This document shows positions 26,557 to 34,940 of a stretch of 45,067 nt of DNA, piece by piece. Under the pieces are notes generated by a model that searched no databases, was not told where the DNA came from, and was given only the letters and a program-made list of their open reading frames with translations. The position numbers and the translations under genes were made by a program. The stretch comes from Myxococcota bacterium (GTDB lineage: Bacteria > Myxococcota_A > UBA796 > JAFGLY01): contig JAJRWT010000022.1 of the NCBI GenBank assembly GCA_024276675.1, positions 1-45,067 of the forward strand. The letters are read 5' to 3'. Every line of letters starts with the position of its first letter. The stretch's first letter is position 1.

Positions 26557-28179
26557 TCAGGGAGTCCAGGTCCAGCTCCAGTCCTCCTGGAGATCGCCCT
26601 GGTCATCCCGCACCCAGTCCGTGGGGAGTTGGGCGTGCAGCGCAACGCTGTGCTGGCCGTCGCCCCAGGCGGCGGCATCCAGCACGAAGGGCTGTTCGTT
26701 GGTGGTGGAGGCCTCGAGCTGGTCGTCCACGTACCAGTCATACAGGATTCCCTCAGCCTGGGTGACCGGCTGAAGAGTGACCAGGTCCCCGTCGTCCTGG
26801 ATGGCAATGTCATCGGTGGGGTCGGCGAAGTGAAAGATCCACCTGGCCAGGATTTCGGCGCAGACGGGACAGAAATCTTCCCGGCCGGATGCCCTCATGC
26901 GGCAGGTGTGGGCGGGCCTGTAGAGAAAGGAGCAGTTGTAGGCCCCCTGGAAGGCGCCCACCAGGTCGTAGTACTCGAGCTGGTCCGGGGTGGGAAGTGG
27001 CGTGCCGTCTTCGATCCACAGGGGCCAGGGGGGATCCTCGGGGTCATCGGTGATGTTGCCGGGAAGGCCCAGAGATTCGTTGTACAGGCAGACATCGCCC
27101 ATGTACTCGTCCCCCAGCAACCCCAACACGTGCGCCATCTCGTGGACGCCGGTGGCCGCCCAGTTGTCGTCCTGGGCCGTGGAAACCGTGGCGTAGTGTA
27201 TCGCCATGCCTCCGTCGTGCTCGGTGTTTACCACCACGATCACCAGGTCCCATGGGACCACAGACACCGCGCGGGCCACCTCCCATTGATCCATCTGGAA
27301 CACGGCCTCGGTACGGTAGTTGGTGTTCATGAGCTGGTTGACCATCTCGACGGCGAACACGCTCCCATAGGCGGTGTCCTTGAAGCGGCAGTCGTCCACG
27401 CAGTCGTAGGAGGCGCCGCTCTCGGCGCTGACGGCGTCCACGCGGTGGATGTTGATGTGCCCGGCAAAATCAGCCATGGGTTCGGTGGAGAGGATCTCGT
27501 CGGCCAGGGCCTGGGCGTCGGCGTACCAGGTGGCCATTTCGTTTTCTGTGTAGCCATCGCCCGTGAGCACTATGTCGAGCCTGTTGGAAGAAGCCCCACT
27601 CTGGTGGAGTGTTTCCCAGTCCACCACGACTTCGGAGAGCCCCACGTCGTCGCCCTGGACATCAGAAAGCTGGTACTCGCCCTGGTCCTGGTACTCGCCC
27701 GCCTCGTCCCGAACCTGGAATCGAACCGTCTCCGCCCCGTCCAGCAGGGGGACCATCACTGGAAAGGCGCCCAGCTCGGGGTAGATGGACAGAATATCCA
27801 GGCCCGCCATGTCGCTGTAGTAATCCAGAAAGTCGCGCACTATCACGGGGCCCCGGGTGCTGCTTTCGAACAGCAGCTCCGAGTCTGAGTCCAGCACCTG
27901 GTAGCGAAAGCCTTCCTGCTGGTCTTGAACGTGGTCGGTGTCTACGTAGAACTGCCCGGATACGCTGCCTTCTACGGATATGCCGTCGTCGGAGAGCATG
28001 GCCAGCAGAAGGGCGGCGTCGGATCGGCTGGGCAGGCCGTCGGTATCGGTTTCCAGCAGGCTGCTGTCCAGCCCAGTCTCGGGGCTGCACGCATGGATGT
28101 TGGCCAACACCATGAAGGTGGCGAAAAGCCTGGAGGGCCCGTGAAATGCCCCAAAAAAAGAAACTGGCCGAGCTTTCAT
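26557..28179 (-). CDS. M64-family metallopeptidase lipoprotein (IgA-peptidase-like)
   Basis: A 540-residue lipoprotein; the signal ends NIHAC (Cys31). After a short Asp/Thr linker and a beta-rich N-terminal domain (about 70-180), the catalytic domain begins LDIVLTGDGYTENEMATWYADAQ, the M64 signature, and holds HEMAHVLGLLGDEY: H346, E347 and H350, with Asp357 as likely third zinc ligand. Several Cys in the following region (VCLYNE, CSFLY, CRMRA, CPVC) may form disulfides or bind metal. M64 members cleave host IgA in gut bacteria, but the wider family are secreted proteases of unknown targets. A C-terminal beta domain ends WSWTWTP. GGGAG precedes the ATG, and the start overlaps the stop of a small upstream gene. 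Confidence 0.75.
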   Translation of the reverse strand: MKARPVSFFGAFHGPSRLFATFMVLANIHACSPETGLDSSLLETDTDGLPSRSDAALLLAMLSDDGISVEGSVSGQFYVDTDHVQDQQEGFRYQVLDSDSELLFESSTRGPVIVRDFLDYYSDMAGLDILSIYPELGAFPVMVPLLDGAETVRFQVRDEAGEYQDQGEYQLSDVQGDDVGLSEVVVDWETLHQSGASSNRLDIVLTGDGYTENEMATWYADAQALADEILSTEPMADFAGHINIHRVDAVSAESGASYDCVDDCRFKDTAYGSVFAVEMVNQLMNTNYRTEAVFQMDQWEVARAVSVVPWDLVIVVVNTEHDGGMAIHYATVSTAQDDNWAATGVHEMAHVLGLLGDEYMGDVCLYNESLGLPGNITDDPEDPPWPLWIEDGTPLPTPDQLEYYDLVGAFQGAYNCSFLYRPAHTCRMRASGREDFCPVCAEILARWIFHFADPTDDIAIQDDGDLVTLQPVTQAEGILYDWYVDDQLEASTTNEQPFVLDAAAWGDGQHSVALHAQLPTDWVRDDQGDLQEDWSWTWTP

Positions 28180-28337
28180 GAGATGCTCCCGTGGAGGCGG
28201 CGGATCGCCACTGACTTGGAGCGCCGGGGATATGGGCTGCCGAAGACTGCCGGTTCATGCCGCAGCGACTGGCGCACCGCAGCGGGCGTGATCTTTCCCC
28301 ACAGACCCTCGACCTCGATGTCGTTCAGGTGATCCAC
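28176..28337 (-). CDS. Small hypothetical protein (53 aa) coupled to the M64 peptidase
   Basis: A 54-codon frame starting at GTG (28337) five bases after GGGAG and ending in TGA that overlaps the peptidase ATG (ATGA). It begins VDHLNDIEVEGLWGKITPAA and ends RRLHGSIS. About 80% of codons end in G or C, as in the neighbouring genes. No family, signal peptide or membrane span is recognised. It may be a real small regulatory protein or a leader peptide that sets the translation of the peptidase. The frame could also be chance. Confidence 0.4.
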   Translation of the reverse strand: MDHLNDIEVEGLWGKITPAAVRQSLRHEPAVFGSPYPRRSKSVAIRRLHGSIS

Positions 28338-28619
28338 ATGGACTCCCGATGGTTGGCTTCCCGCTGAAGCCGGGCTTCAGCACGTTATTAAAGGGATGGC
28401 GCAAAAACTCCGTAGAACCGATGGTGCCCAGGTGTCCGCCTGCCATGGCGCGAGAAGCCCGCCAACAAGACGAAAACACCTGGTACATGTAAGCGACGAG
28501 CGACACGGCAAGGCGGGATGGAGCGGCACCCCGGACACAGGAAGTTATTCATGCGCGAACCCTGACGCCAGCCACCGGGCCGGAAGCACGTGCTCCGACC
28601 TGCCTGGAACGAGGCCTTC
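28338..28619. other. Divergent spacer with a perfect hairpin
   Basis: 282 bases between the small gene and pyruvate kinase. GCTGAAGC-CGG-GCTTCAGC (28363-28381) is a perfect 8-base-pair hairpin upstream of both. No convincing -35/-10 pair was found for either gene. Confidence 0.4.
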
Positions 28620-30092
28620 ATGAAGCAGGAACAACACGCCGTTCCACGTGGAACACGGATCATCGCCACCATCGGTCCCACCTGCCGGGAAAGGGCCACC
28701 CTGAAGGCCGCGGTGCAGGCAGGCGCGGATGCGTTCCGTATCAATTGCAGCCACAGCACGCCCGACAGCCTTGGCGCCGACGTGGCATCAATCCGCTCCG
28801 TGGCCAGGGAGCTTGATCGGCCCCTGGGTATCCTCCTGGACCTTCAAGGTCCCAAGATTCGCACCGGCCTGCTGCCCGCTCCCCTGGCTCTTGGACAGGG
28901 GGACGAGCTGGTCCTGGTAATGGATCCCAAGGCCACCGCAGTTTCCAACCGCGTGGGATGTACCTATCCCGGCCTGGCTGCCGACCTGGAACCGGGAGCG
29001 CTCCTGCTCCTGGACGACGGCGCCATGGCCGGGCATGTGCGCGAGTTGCACCTGGGCCGGGAGCCCGCCGAGATCGTGCTGGTCATGGAAAACGGCGGTG
29101 TGCTGCGTTCCCGCAAAGGTATCAACGTTCCCGGTCTGCCCCTGTCCGCCCCATCCCTGGCCCCGTCGGATCTTGCACACCTGCGGGCCGGTCTGGAGGC
29201 CGGCATCGACGTTGTTGCCCTTTCATTCGTTCGCCGTGCCCGGGACATCCTGGAACTCCGCAGCCAAATGGAAGCGCTGGGCCACCGCTTCACACCAATC
29301 TGCGCCAAGATCGAAAAACCCCAGGCCCTCTCCGACATCGACGCCATCCTGGGGGCCAGCGACATGATCATGGTGGCCAGGGGCGACCTGGGCGTGGAGA
29401 TGGACCTGGCCAGGGTGCCTGTCATCCAGAAACAGCTCATCCACGCCGCCAATCGGGCCGGCGTGCTGGTGATCACCGCGACACAGATGCTCGACAGCAT
29501 GAGAAGGCAGCCCCGCCCCACTCGGGCCGAGGTGACCGACGTGAGCAATTCCATCCTGGACGGCACCGACGCCTTGCTGCTGACGGGTGAAACCGCCGCC
29601 GGAGAGTACCCCATCCAGGCAATCGGCATGATGGACCGAGTCGCCAACAAGACCGAGCAGAGCCGTTTCTTCCAAAGGCCATCCCTGTCCGACCTGCCCC
29701 ACTTCAGCAGCGTGGAGGGCACGGTCACGATGGCCGCATGTTATACCGCCAGGGATCGTCGAATTCCGCTGGTGGTCTACACCTGGTCCGGCACCACCGC
29801 GCAGTTGGCCAGCAAGTCCCGCCCCCCGGCTGGTTTGTTCGCCCTGTCTCCCAACCCCGACGTACCCAATCGCCTGGCCCTCGCCTGGGGAGTGACCACT
29901 CTGCCGGTACCCAGGGTTGAGAGCAGCGAAGAGATGATCGTCGCCGCCGAGAGGGTCCTACTGCAACGGGGGCTCGTGGAGCCTGGCCAGCAGGTGGTGA
30001 TCCTCACGGGCCGGGCTCCCACCCGCGGAGCCACCAACACCATGACCGTCGAAGTCGTCGGGGAAGGGACGGGTCCGGGCCGTGGTCGCTGA
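28620..30092 (+). CDS. pyk: Pyruvate kinase
   Basis: A 490-residue cytosolic enzyme catalysing the last step of glycolysis, phosphoenolpyruvate plus ADP to pyruvate plus ATP. All hallmark motifs are present: RINCSHS, LDLQGPKIRTG, the catalytic Lys in CAKIEKPQAL, the metal-binding MVARGDLGVE loop, and ITATQMLDSM...PTRAEVTDVSNSILDGTDA with LLLTGETAAGEYP. The C-terminal allosteric domain is shortened but ends with VVILTGRAPTRGATNTMTV. The ATG at 28620 follows GAGG; an in-frame GTG at 28590 is less likely. RINCSHS has Cys-Ser where many enzymes have RxNFSHG, a modest variant. It is monocistronic and converges on the arylsulfotransferase-like gene. Confidence 0.9.
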   Translation: MKQEQHAVPRGTRIIATIGPTCRERATLKAAVQAGADAFRINCSHSTPDSLGADVASIRSVARELDRPLGILLDLQGPKIRTGLLPAPLALGQGDELVLVMDPKATAVSNRVGCTYPGLAADLEPGALLLLDDGAMAGHVRELHLGREPAEIVLVMENGGVLRSRKGINVPGLPLSAPSLAPSDLAHLRAGLEAGIDVVALSFVRRARDILELRSQMEALGHRFTPICAKIEKPQALSDIDAILGASDMIMVARGDLGVEMDLARVPVIQKQLIHAANRAGVLVITATQMLDSMRRQPRPTRAEVTDVSNSILDGTDALLLTGETAAGEYPIQAIGMMDRVANKTEQSRFFQRPSLSDLPHFSSVEGTVTMAACYTARDRRIPLVVYTWSGTTAQLASKSRPPAGLFALSPNPDVPNRLALAWGVTTLPVPRVESSEEMIVAAERVLLQRGLVEPGQQVVILTGRAPTRGATNTMTVEVVGEGTGPGRGR

Positions 30093-30179
30093 CTCCGGGC
30101 GCCAGCCCAGGGACCTCTACGGGAACGAGAGGCGGTTTCGCACATTGGGGGCCGCGGGCACGGGCATGGCCATGCGTAG

Positions 30180-31607
30180 TCAGTTGTAGAGCGTATCGTA
30201 GAAGCTGCCGTAGGCCAGGCCGCCGCCCACCTGTACGGAGAGGGACCAGCTACTCTGGCCCTGGGCATCGAGCCGCTCCAACTGGCCGGCAGTGGCCCAG
30301 GCGATGAATGTGCTGCCGTCCTCCAGGCGATGGACGTCGCCCAGGGCATAGACGTTGACGTTGTCCTGCTGTACGTATGTCCAGTCCAGGGTTGCGGTCA
30401 TGTCGTCCATGTCCAGGACGTACTCCAGCACCGCGGAACCATTCCAGTCGGTGTAGGAGTAGTTGTCGAATACCAGCAGTCTGTCGTCGAAGAACTGGAA
30501 CTGGTGTTGGCCGACGAAGGCGCTTTCTTCTGGTTCGAATGTGAAGTCGTTGGCATCGCCGCCGCCGATTGTCCACAGCAGCTCGCCCGTTTCCCTGTCA
30601 ACGCAGACAATACAACCCATGAAGAACAGCGAGACGTAGTAGACTCCGGCGTCGGGGTCGTAATCCAGGGCGTTGGCGTGGGTCCAGTAGTTCTGCTTGA
30701 GGTCTTCCTTGGTGGGGGTGAAGCTGTCCCAGGCCGACCACACGGTTCTTATGGTGCCATCGGGGGATACTTCCCTGATGGCATCGCCCCAGTAGCCATG
30801 GCCCTGGTAGTCGCGGACGTCCAGGGAAATATACCCGAAGCTTCCGTCTTCGAGTTCGACGAAGTCGAAGCTCATGCCCGGTGTCTTGATTTCGGAGACC
30901 TGGGTGCCGTCCATGGAAACCCTGACTATGGCGCCATCGTCGACACGGTCGGTGCTTGAGATCTTGTTGTACAGCACCGCGCTGCCATCCTCGGCGATGC
31001 TGGATCGGAAGACAAGGTCGCCGCTCTCGTCGAAGTAGTACCAGACGACATCGCCATCGCCGTCAATGATCACCGGTGAAAAGACGGAACCGATGACGGG
31101 AACCATGTAGTAGCCGTCAAAGGGAGTGCCCTGCTGGGTAAAGGACAGAAGCTCGGATGAGAGCGGGCCGGTGGTCAGTACCTGGTCCTGGCTCCGGATG
31201 GTGCCGGCGGTGGTTTCGGCGACGGCCTGGAAATGGTACTGCATACCGGCCTTGAGACCCAGGAGCACGGTTTCGTGCTCCGTGCCGGGTTCTGTTTCGG
31301 TGGCCGTGACAGAGCCATGGGAGGAGGTCTGACCGTACTCGATGTGGCCCGTGGCCGGTTCGTCGGTGGTCCAGGTCACCGTGGCGACGGTGGGAACGAT
31401 GTCACTCAATGAGAAACCCACGATATCGATTCCCACATCGCCCGTGGTTTCCGTATCGCTGTCGGTGGTCGGGGCCCCAGTGTCATCCGAACCGTTGCAG
31501 CCCGACAGCATGAGCGCCGCCAATACGAACCATGGGCGACGGGTATGGGGCGAGGGGAACCAGGCCCGGGAAGACAGAAATCCGGGGGATGGGGTTGGTT
31601 CGTTCAT
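30180..31607 (-). CDS. Arylsulfotransferase-like lipoprotein (ASST family), His residues kept
   Basis: A 475-residue lipoprotein with a signal ending LMLSGC, an Asp/Thr linker, a fibronectin type III-like domain (about 55-140; VPTVATVTWTTDEPATGHIEYG) and a six-bladed propeller of the ASST/bacterial arylsulfotransferase family. YWTHANALDYDPDAG keeps the H-x-N motif, and VGQHQFQF and GDVHRLEDGS supply the other His residues expected near the active site. ASST enzymes move sulfate between phenols through a His intermediate; here the donor and acceptor are unknown. The start ATG at 31607 has only a weak ribosome site. A paralogue lies just upstream on the same strand, about 300 bases away, with a terminator between. 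Confidence 0.7.
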   Translation of the reverse strand: MNEPTPSPGFLSSRAWFPSPHTRRPWFVLAALMLSGCNGSDDTGAPTTDSDTETTGDVGIDIVGFSLSDIVPTVATVTWTTDEPATGHIEYGQTSSHGSVTATETEPGTEHETVLLGLKAGMQYHFQAVAETTAGTIRSQDQVLTTGPLSSELLSFTQQGTPFDGYYMVPVIGSVFSPVIIDGDGDVVWYYFDESGDLVFRSSIAEDGSAVLYNKISSTDRVDDGAIVRVSMDGTQVSEIKTPGMSFDFVELEDGSFGYISLDVRDYQGHGYWGDAIREVSPDGTIRTVWSAWDSFTPTKEDLKQNYWTHANALDYDPDAGVYYVSLFFMGCIVCVDRETGELLWTIGGGDANDFTFEPEESAFVGQHQFQFFDDRLLVFDNYSYTDWNGSAVLEYVLDMDDMTATLDWTYVQQDNVNVYALGDVHRLEDGSTFIAWATAGQLERLDAQGQSSWSLSVQVGGGLAYGSFYDTLYN

Positions 31608-31903
31608 CTTGCGAAGCCAGGAAAGGTGGGATCTGGAGTGGGCCTGGAAGCCTTGGCTGGTAGCCGGCCGGGATTAAGGGGGTTCCAGGTGGAGTCCATC
31701 GCAGCGAGCGTTGTCAGGTGGGGGTGGCGGGAAAAGCTCATCCTTGGAAGCTCCTGGTGTCACGGTACGGGCGTGAGGGTATACAGCTCATACTCCGGTG
31801 TCCAGTGTTCGATTCCGATACCGCGCACCCTGGGCAGTGCCCCCTGGGGCAGGACAGGAGCTGGAAGCCGTCGGGAACAAGGCGGCCGAAGGCTGCCGGC
31901 TTG
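31608..31903. other. Spacer between two ASST-like genes
   Basis: 296 bases holding the terminator of the upstream paralogue (31881-31897) and sequence around 31780-31810 weakly resembling the region beside repeat copy B (GGGTAT followed by a similar pattern). No gene is recognised. Confidence 0.35.
31881..31897 (-). terminator. Intrinsic terminator of the second ASST-like gene
   Basis: Six bases beyond the stop, GGCAGCC-TTC-GGCCGCC forms a 7-base-pair hairpin (one G-U pair), followed by TTGTT on the minus strand. A good intrinsic terminator. Confidence 0.55.
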
Positions 31904-33349
31904 TCAAAGCTCGGCGTTCAAGCCGTCCAGCCAACTGATGTAGCCTATTCCCGCTCCGATCTCGGTGCGCAGTTGGCGTACGAGTTCTGCATCCGGGTTC
32001 AGCTCATCGAGCTGCCCGGCCGTACCCCAGGTGATCATGGTTCCGCCTCCCGGCAGCCGACTGGCGTCGCCCAGGGCGTAGGTGTAGAGCGGAGGATCGG
32101 CGTGGTAGCTCCATGTTTCGTCTGCTTGCATGGAGTCCTGGTCCAGCGAGTATTCCACGGCACGGGAATCCATGATGTTGTCCACGCCGTTGTCGAAGAT
32201 GAGCAGGCCACCGTCCAGGACATCGAACTGGTGCTGGTGGCTGAAGGCTCTCTGCACCGCGGCCATGTCGAAGTCGCTGGCTTCGCCACCGAAGACCCAC
32301 AACAGTTGGCCGCTGCTGCGGTCCAGCTTCAAAAAACAGCCCCCATCCAGGACCTGCCCTATGGAGACATAGTAGGCATCATCGCTTTCCACGTATTCAA
32401 GAGCGTTGGCCATGGGCAGGGTGAAGTAGTGCGAGTCATACCAGGATGCGTACAACTCGGGATCATCCCATGCGGACCAGACCTGGACGATGCTCCCGTC
32501 GGGTGAGAGTTCCGCCACTCCGTCTCCCCGGACCATCTTGCCCCCGACCTCCTGGAACTCCGCCGTGAGATAGGCCAGTGTGCCGTCGGGCAGCTCGGTG
32601 AAGTCGTGGTGGGCCGTCGGGGTTGTGAAGACGCTGCTCTGGGTGCCATCCAGGGAGACCTTGTATATAAAGGCATCGTCTTCGGCGGTTTCGGTGCTGC
32701 CGTCTTCCCCCACGAAGTAGTCATCGATGTTGAAGCCGTTGAAGAGAATCGATTCACCGTCCACGGAGAGCTGGGCCCGGGTGGCGGTGAGCTTGCCGTT
32801 GTCCTCCACGTACCACCACACGAGATCGCTGTCTGCATCCAGGATGACTGGATAGGATATGTTGGAAATCAGTGTAGTGAGTATCAACCCATCCGTGCCC
32901 CCAGAGGCATCCGAGGTGTAGATGTCCAGATCCGGCAACACCACGGGCACGGTGTTGGTTGTGAGCTTGTAGTCGCCGCTTCTTGCGATGTAGCCGTCCT
33001 TGAAAATAGCTGCCCGGTACTCGTAGACCATGCCGGGTTTGAGTTGGTATACCTGTGCACGGTAGGTGCCGTCTTCCTGTCGTTGGGCTTCGACCGAGGT
33101 TTCCGAGCCATCGGAGCCTGTAAGCTCCACCCAGGAGCGCTGCGGAGTACTGCCGGGGACAAGCCATTCCACGGTGACCAGTGTGCCGATGTCTTCGATT
33201 TCGGCGTGGACATCTTGTATGGGAGCGAGGGTTTCTTCTCTGCATGAGACCGCGTGCAGCAGGGTGGTCGAGGAGAGGAGAAAGCAGATCCTTTTTGCCC
33301 AGTACGGGGCCTTTTCACCGGGGAAGGCCCTTTTCGGAGTCCACTTCAT
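31904..33349 (-). CDS. Arylsulfotransferase-like lipoprotein, probably without ASST activity
   Basis: A 481-residue paralogue of the protein at 30180-31607. The signal ends LLHAVSC (lipobox VSC), followed by a fibronectin-like domain (about 45-120) and the same propeller: SPDGSIVQVWSAWDDP, ANALEYVESDDAYYVS, HQHQFDVLDGGLLIFDNG and YALGDASRLPGGGTMITWGTAGQL. In the HAN position the sequence is PMAN, so the His is Met, and in GDVHRL the His is Ser (GDASRL). Two of the three expected His residues are therefore missing, which suggests a binding or structural role or changed chemistry. The start ATG at 33349 is in frame after a GGGGGAT stretch. It is the last gene before the candidate effector cassette. 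Confidence 0.65.
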   Translation of the reverse strand: MKWTPKRAFPGEKAPYWAKRICFLLSSTTLLHAVSCREETLAPIQDVHAEIEDIGTLVTVEWLVPGSTPQRSWVELTGSDGSETSVEAQRQEDGTYRAQVYQLKPGMVYEYRAAIFKDGYIARSGDYKLTTNTVPVVLPDLDIYTSDASGGTDGLILTTLISNISYPVILDADSDLVWWYVEDNGKLTATRAQLSVDGESILFNGFNIDDYFVGEDGSTETAEDDAFIYKVSLDGTQSSVFTTPTAHHDFTELPDGTLAYLTAEFQEVGGKMVRGDGVAELSPDGSIVQVWSAWDDPELYASWYDSHYFTLPMANALEYVESDDAYYVSIGQVLDGGCFLKLDRSSGQLLWVFGGEASDFDMAAVQRAFSHQHQFDVLDGGLLIFDNGVDNIMDSRAVEYSLDQDSMQADETWSYHADPPLYTYALGDASRLPGGGTMITWGTAGQLDELNPDAELVRQLRTEIGAGIGYISWLDGLNAEL

Positions 33350-33467
33350 GATGAGATCCCCCCCGTTTTGGCCGTTCCCTGGTGAGTGCCGGTTGCTGGC
33401 AGGAAAAGGTGAAAACAATATACCCAGGAAAAAATGTCGTGTCGCGGCTGGAATGGTGCCGGGCAGC

Positions 33468-33989
33468 TCAGGTTGTGCCGTGGCCCACCAGTCGAAGCGA
33501 AGGATCCATGGATGCCAGCAGCGGCACATGGGAGAGGCGCAGCAGGTGGACCCAGGCTGGAGGGGTGGGGGTTTCATCGAAGGGCGCCAGCACCAGTCGG
33601 GTCAACAACTCGGTGCAGGCCAGGAGATCGGCCCTCGGCCCGTAGGAGATGCCAGGGGACCCCACGCGCCAGAGGCGAAAACGGGTGGGATCGTCGGGGA
33701 TTCGCGTGTCCAGCAACCAAGTCCTGGAATCCCGATTCCATTGGTAGAGCCTGCCATGGCCCACGCTGGAACTCAACGGGTGCAGGCGATCCTCGCGCCT
33801 GGCCTCCAGCAGAGGCGCCAGACCGGAGCAGGGATCGCCGTCGGCCAGTTGGAGGCCGATCCACTTGGCGCCCAAGGCATCACGCCAGCGGATAAGCTCC
33901 AGGTCACGCTCCTGGCCGGGCCAGCACCAGCGAGAGCGGTGCCAGATGGAACGGAGAGCCGCCCCGCCTGGGGCGCTTTCACCTGTCAT
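33468..33989 (-). CDS. Hypothetical protein, coupled to the HEAT-like gene
   Basis: A 173-residue soluble protein rich in Trp, Arg and Leu. The ATG at 33989 overlaps the stop of the gene upstream (ATGA), so translation is coupled. No signal peptide or membrane span. Visible stretches: WIGLQLADGDPCSGLAPLLEAR and RLWRVGSPGISYGP. No family recognised. It is the last gene of the run that follows the large DUF4157 protein, so immunity, chaperone or delivery-adaptor roles are possible. This is inferred from position only. Confidence 0.55.
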   Translation of the reverse strand: MTGESAPGGAALRSIWHRSRWCWPGQERDLELIRWRDALGAKWIGLQLADGDPCSGLAPLLEARREDRLHPLSSSVGHGRLYQWNRDSRTWLLDTRIPDDPTRFRLWRVGSPGISYGPRADLLACTELLTRLVLAPFDETPTPPAWVHLLRLSHVPLLASMDPSLRLVGHGTT

Positions 33990-34912
33990 GATTTCCCCTG
34001 AGCCGGTGGAGTCGGTTCCTGCTGGACAAGGCTGTATGGGTACCTGCGGCGGACGAAGGCCTCCAAGCTGCGGAGCAGCTCCGCCGGATCGCAGGACTCC
34101 AGCGCCAGGCTGCCATACAAGACGAAGCTGCCGTCGGCCGAGGTGATGGGTTGCCCCTGGATGTCCCGCCGAACCCCGGGAAAGGTGTCGCGTTCCATGC
34201 GCAGCAGGCTGCGGACGAACGCGGCAGCCCGGCGAGCCTGGGGATCCTCGGCAAAATCCAGGATCCAACGGCGTTGCTCCGGCAGCTTGTAGACATAGCC
34301 CAGGATGGTTGGAGGGACTGCGTCGGATAACACCCTGAGATGTGGAAACGGACGTTCATTGCGGGTCTGAGTGGCACTCACGGCGGCCTGCGTAGGGGTG
34401 AGATATGTGTCGGGGTCCACCTGTTCGAGGGAGTACTCCACCAAGCCCAGGTTCTGCAACGCCACGTAGGCCCGCAGGGCGTCCCTTGACGATACATCCG
34501 GTCGTATTCGGGACGAGAGTATTGCATCAATCTCTCGGGAGAGTGTATCGCGGTTTTCTTTCGACATTGCGGCAACTGCGTCGCGATACATGGCCGCAGC
34601 CTGGATCGCAGGCATGGCCTTGCGCACGTTCAAAAGACCAAAATCAGGTCTCAGGCCAACCTGGCGGTATAGTTGTTCCAGGGCCACCAGAGCTGCTGAG
34701 CGTACTTCTGCCAGCATGAGAGTGGAGCCGTGCCGGAACGTGTAGGGGGAGCTGTCTTCCAGTAGGCTCTTCAGGCGTGGAATGGCGCCGCCAATTCCCA
34801 TGCGGGCCAACTCCCGGGCGGCCATGGCCCTGTGGACCGATACCGGCGAATCCAACATGGCCATCGCCCGTTCCAGGGCGGGGTCTTGTCGTGTGTTGCT
34901 TGCTCGTGCCAT
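33986..34912 (-). CDS. HEAT-like helical protein downstream of the DUF4157 effector
   Basis: A 308-residue soluble, helix-rich protein. Residues about 15-90 (SPVSVHRAMAARELARMGIGGAIPRLKSLLEDSS ... LAEVRSAALVALEQLY) have the repeating HEAT/armadillo pattern. The remainder has no recognised domain. It starts 28 bases after the stop of the large effector-like gene, with CCAGGTCG before the ATG, and overlaps the next gene by four bases. The tight spacing suggests co-expression with the effector. HEAT-like proteins commonly act as binding partners or chaperones, and an immunity role is also possible. No signal peptide. Confidence 0.55.
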   Translation of the reverse strand: MARASNTRQDPALERAMAMLDSPVSVHRAMAARELARMGIGGAIPRLKSLLEDSSPYTFRHGSTLMLAEVRSAALVALEQLYRQVGLRPDFGLLNVRKAMPAIQAAAMYRDAVAAMSKENRDTLSREIDAILSSRIRPDVSSRDALRAYVALQNLGLVEYSLEQVDPDTYLTPTQAAVSATQTRNERPFPHLRVLSDAVPPTILGYVYKLPEQRRWILDFAEDPQARRAAAFVRSLLRMERDTFPGVRRDIQGQPITSADGSFVLYGSLALESCDPAELLRSLEAFVRRRYPYSLVQQEPTPPAQGKS

Positions 34913-34940
34913 GTTTCGACCTGGCTGGAGGGGGTAGCGT

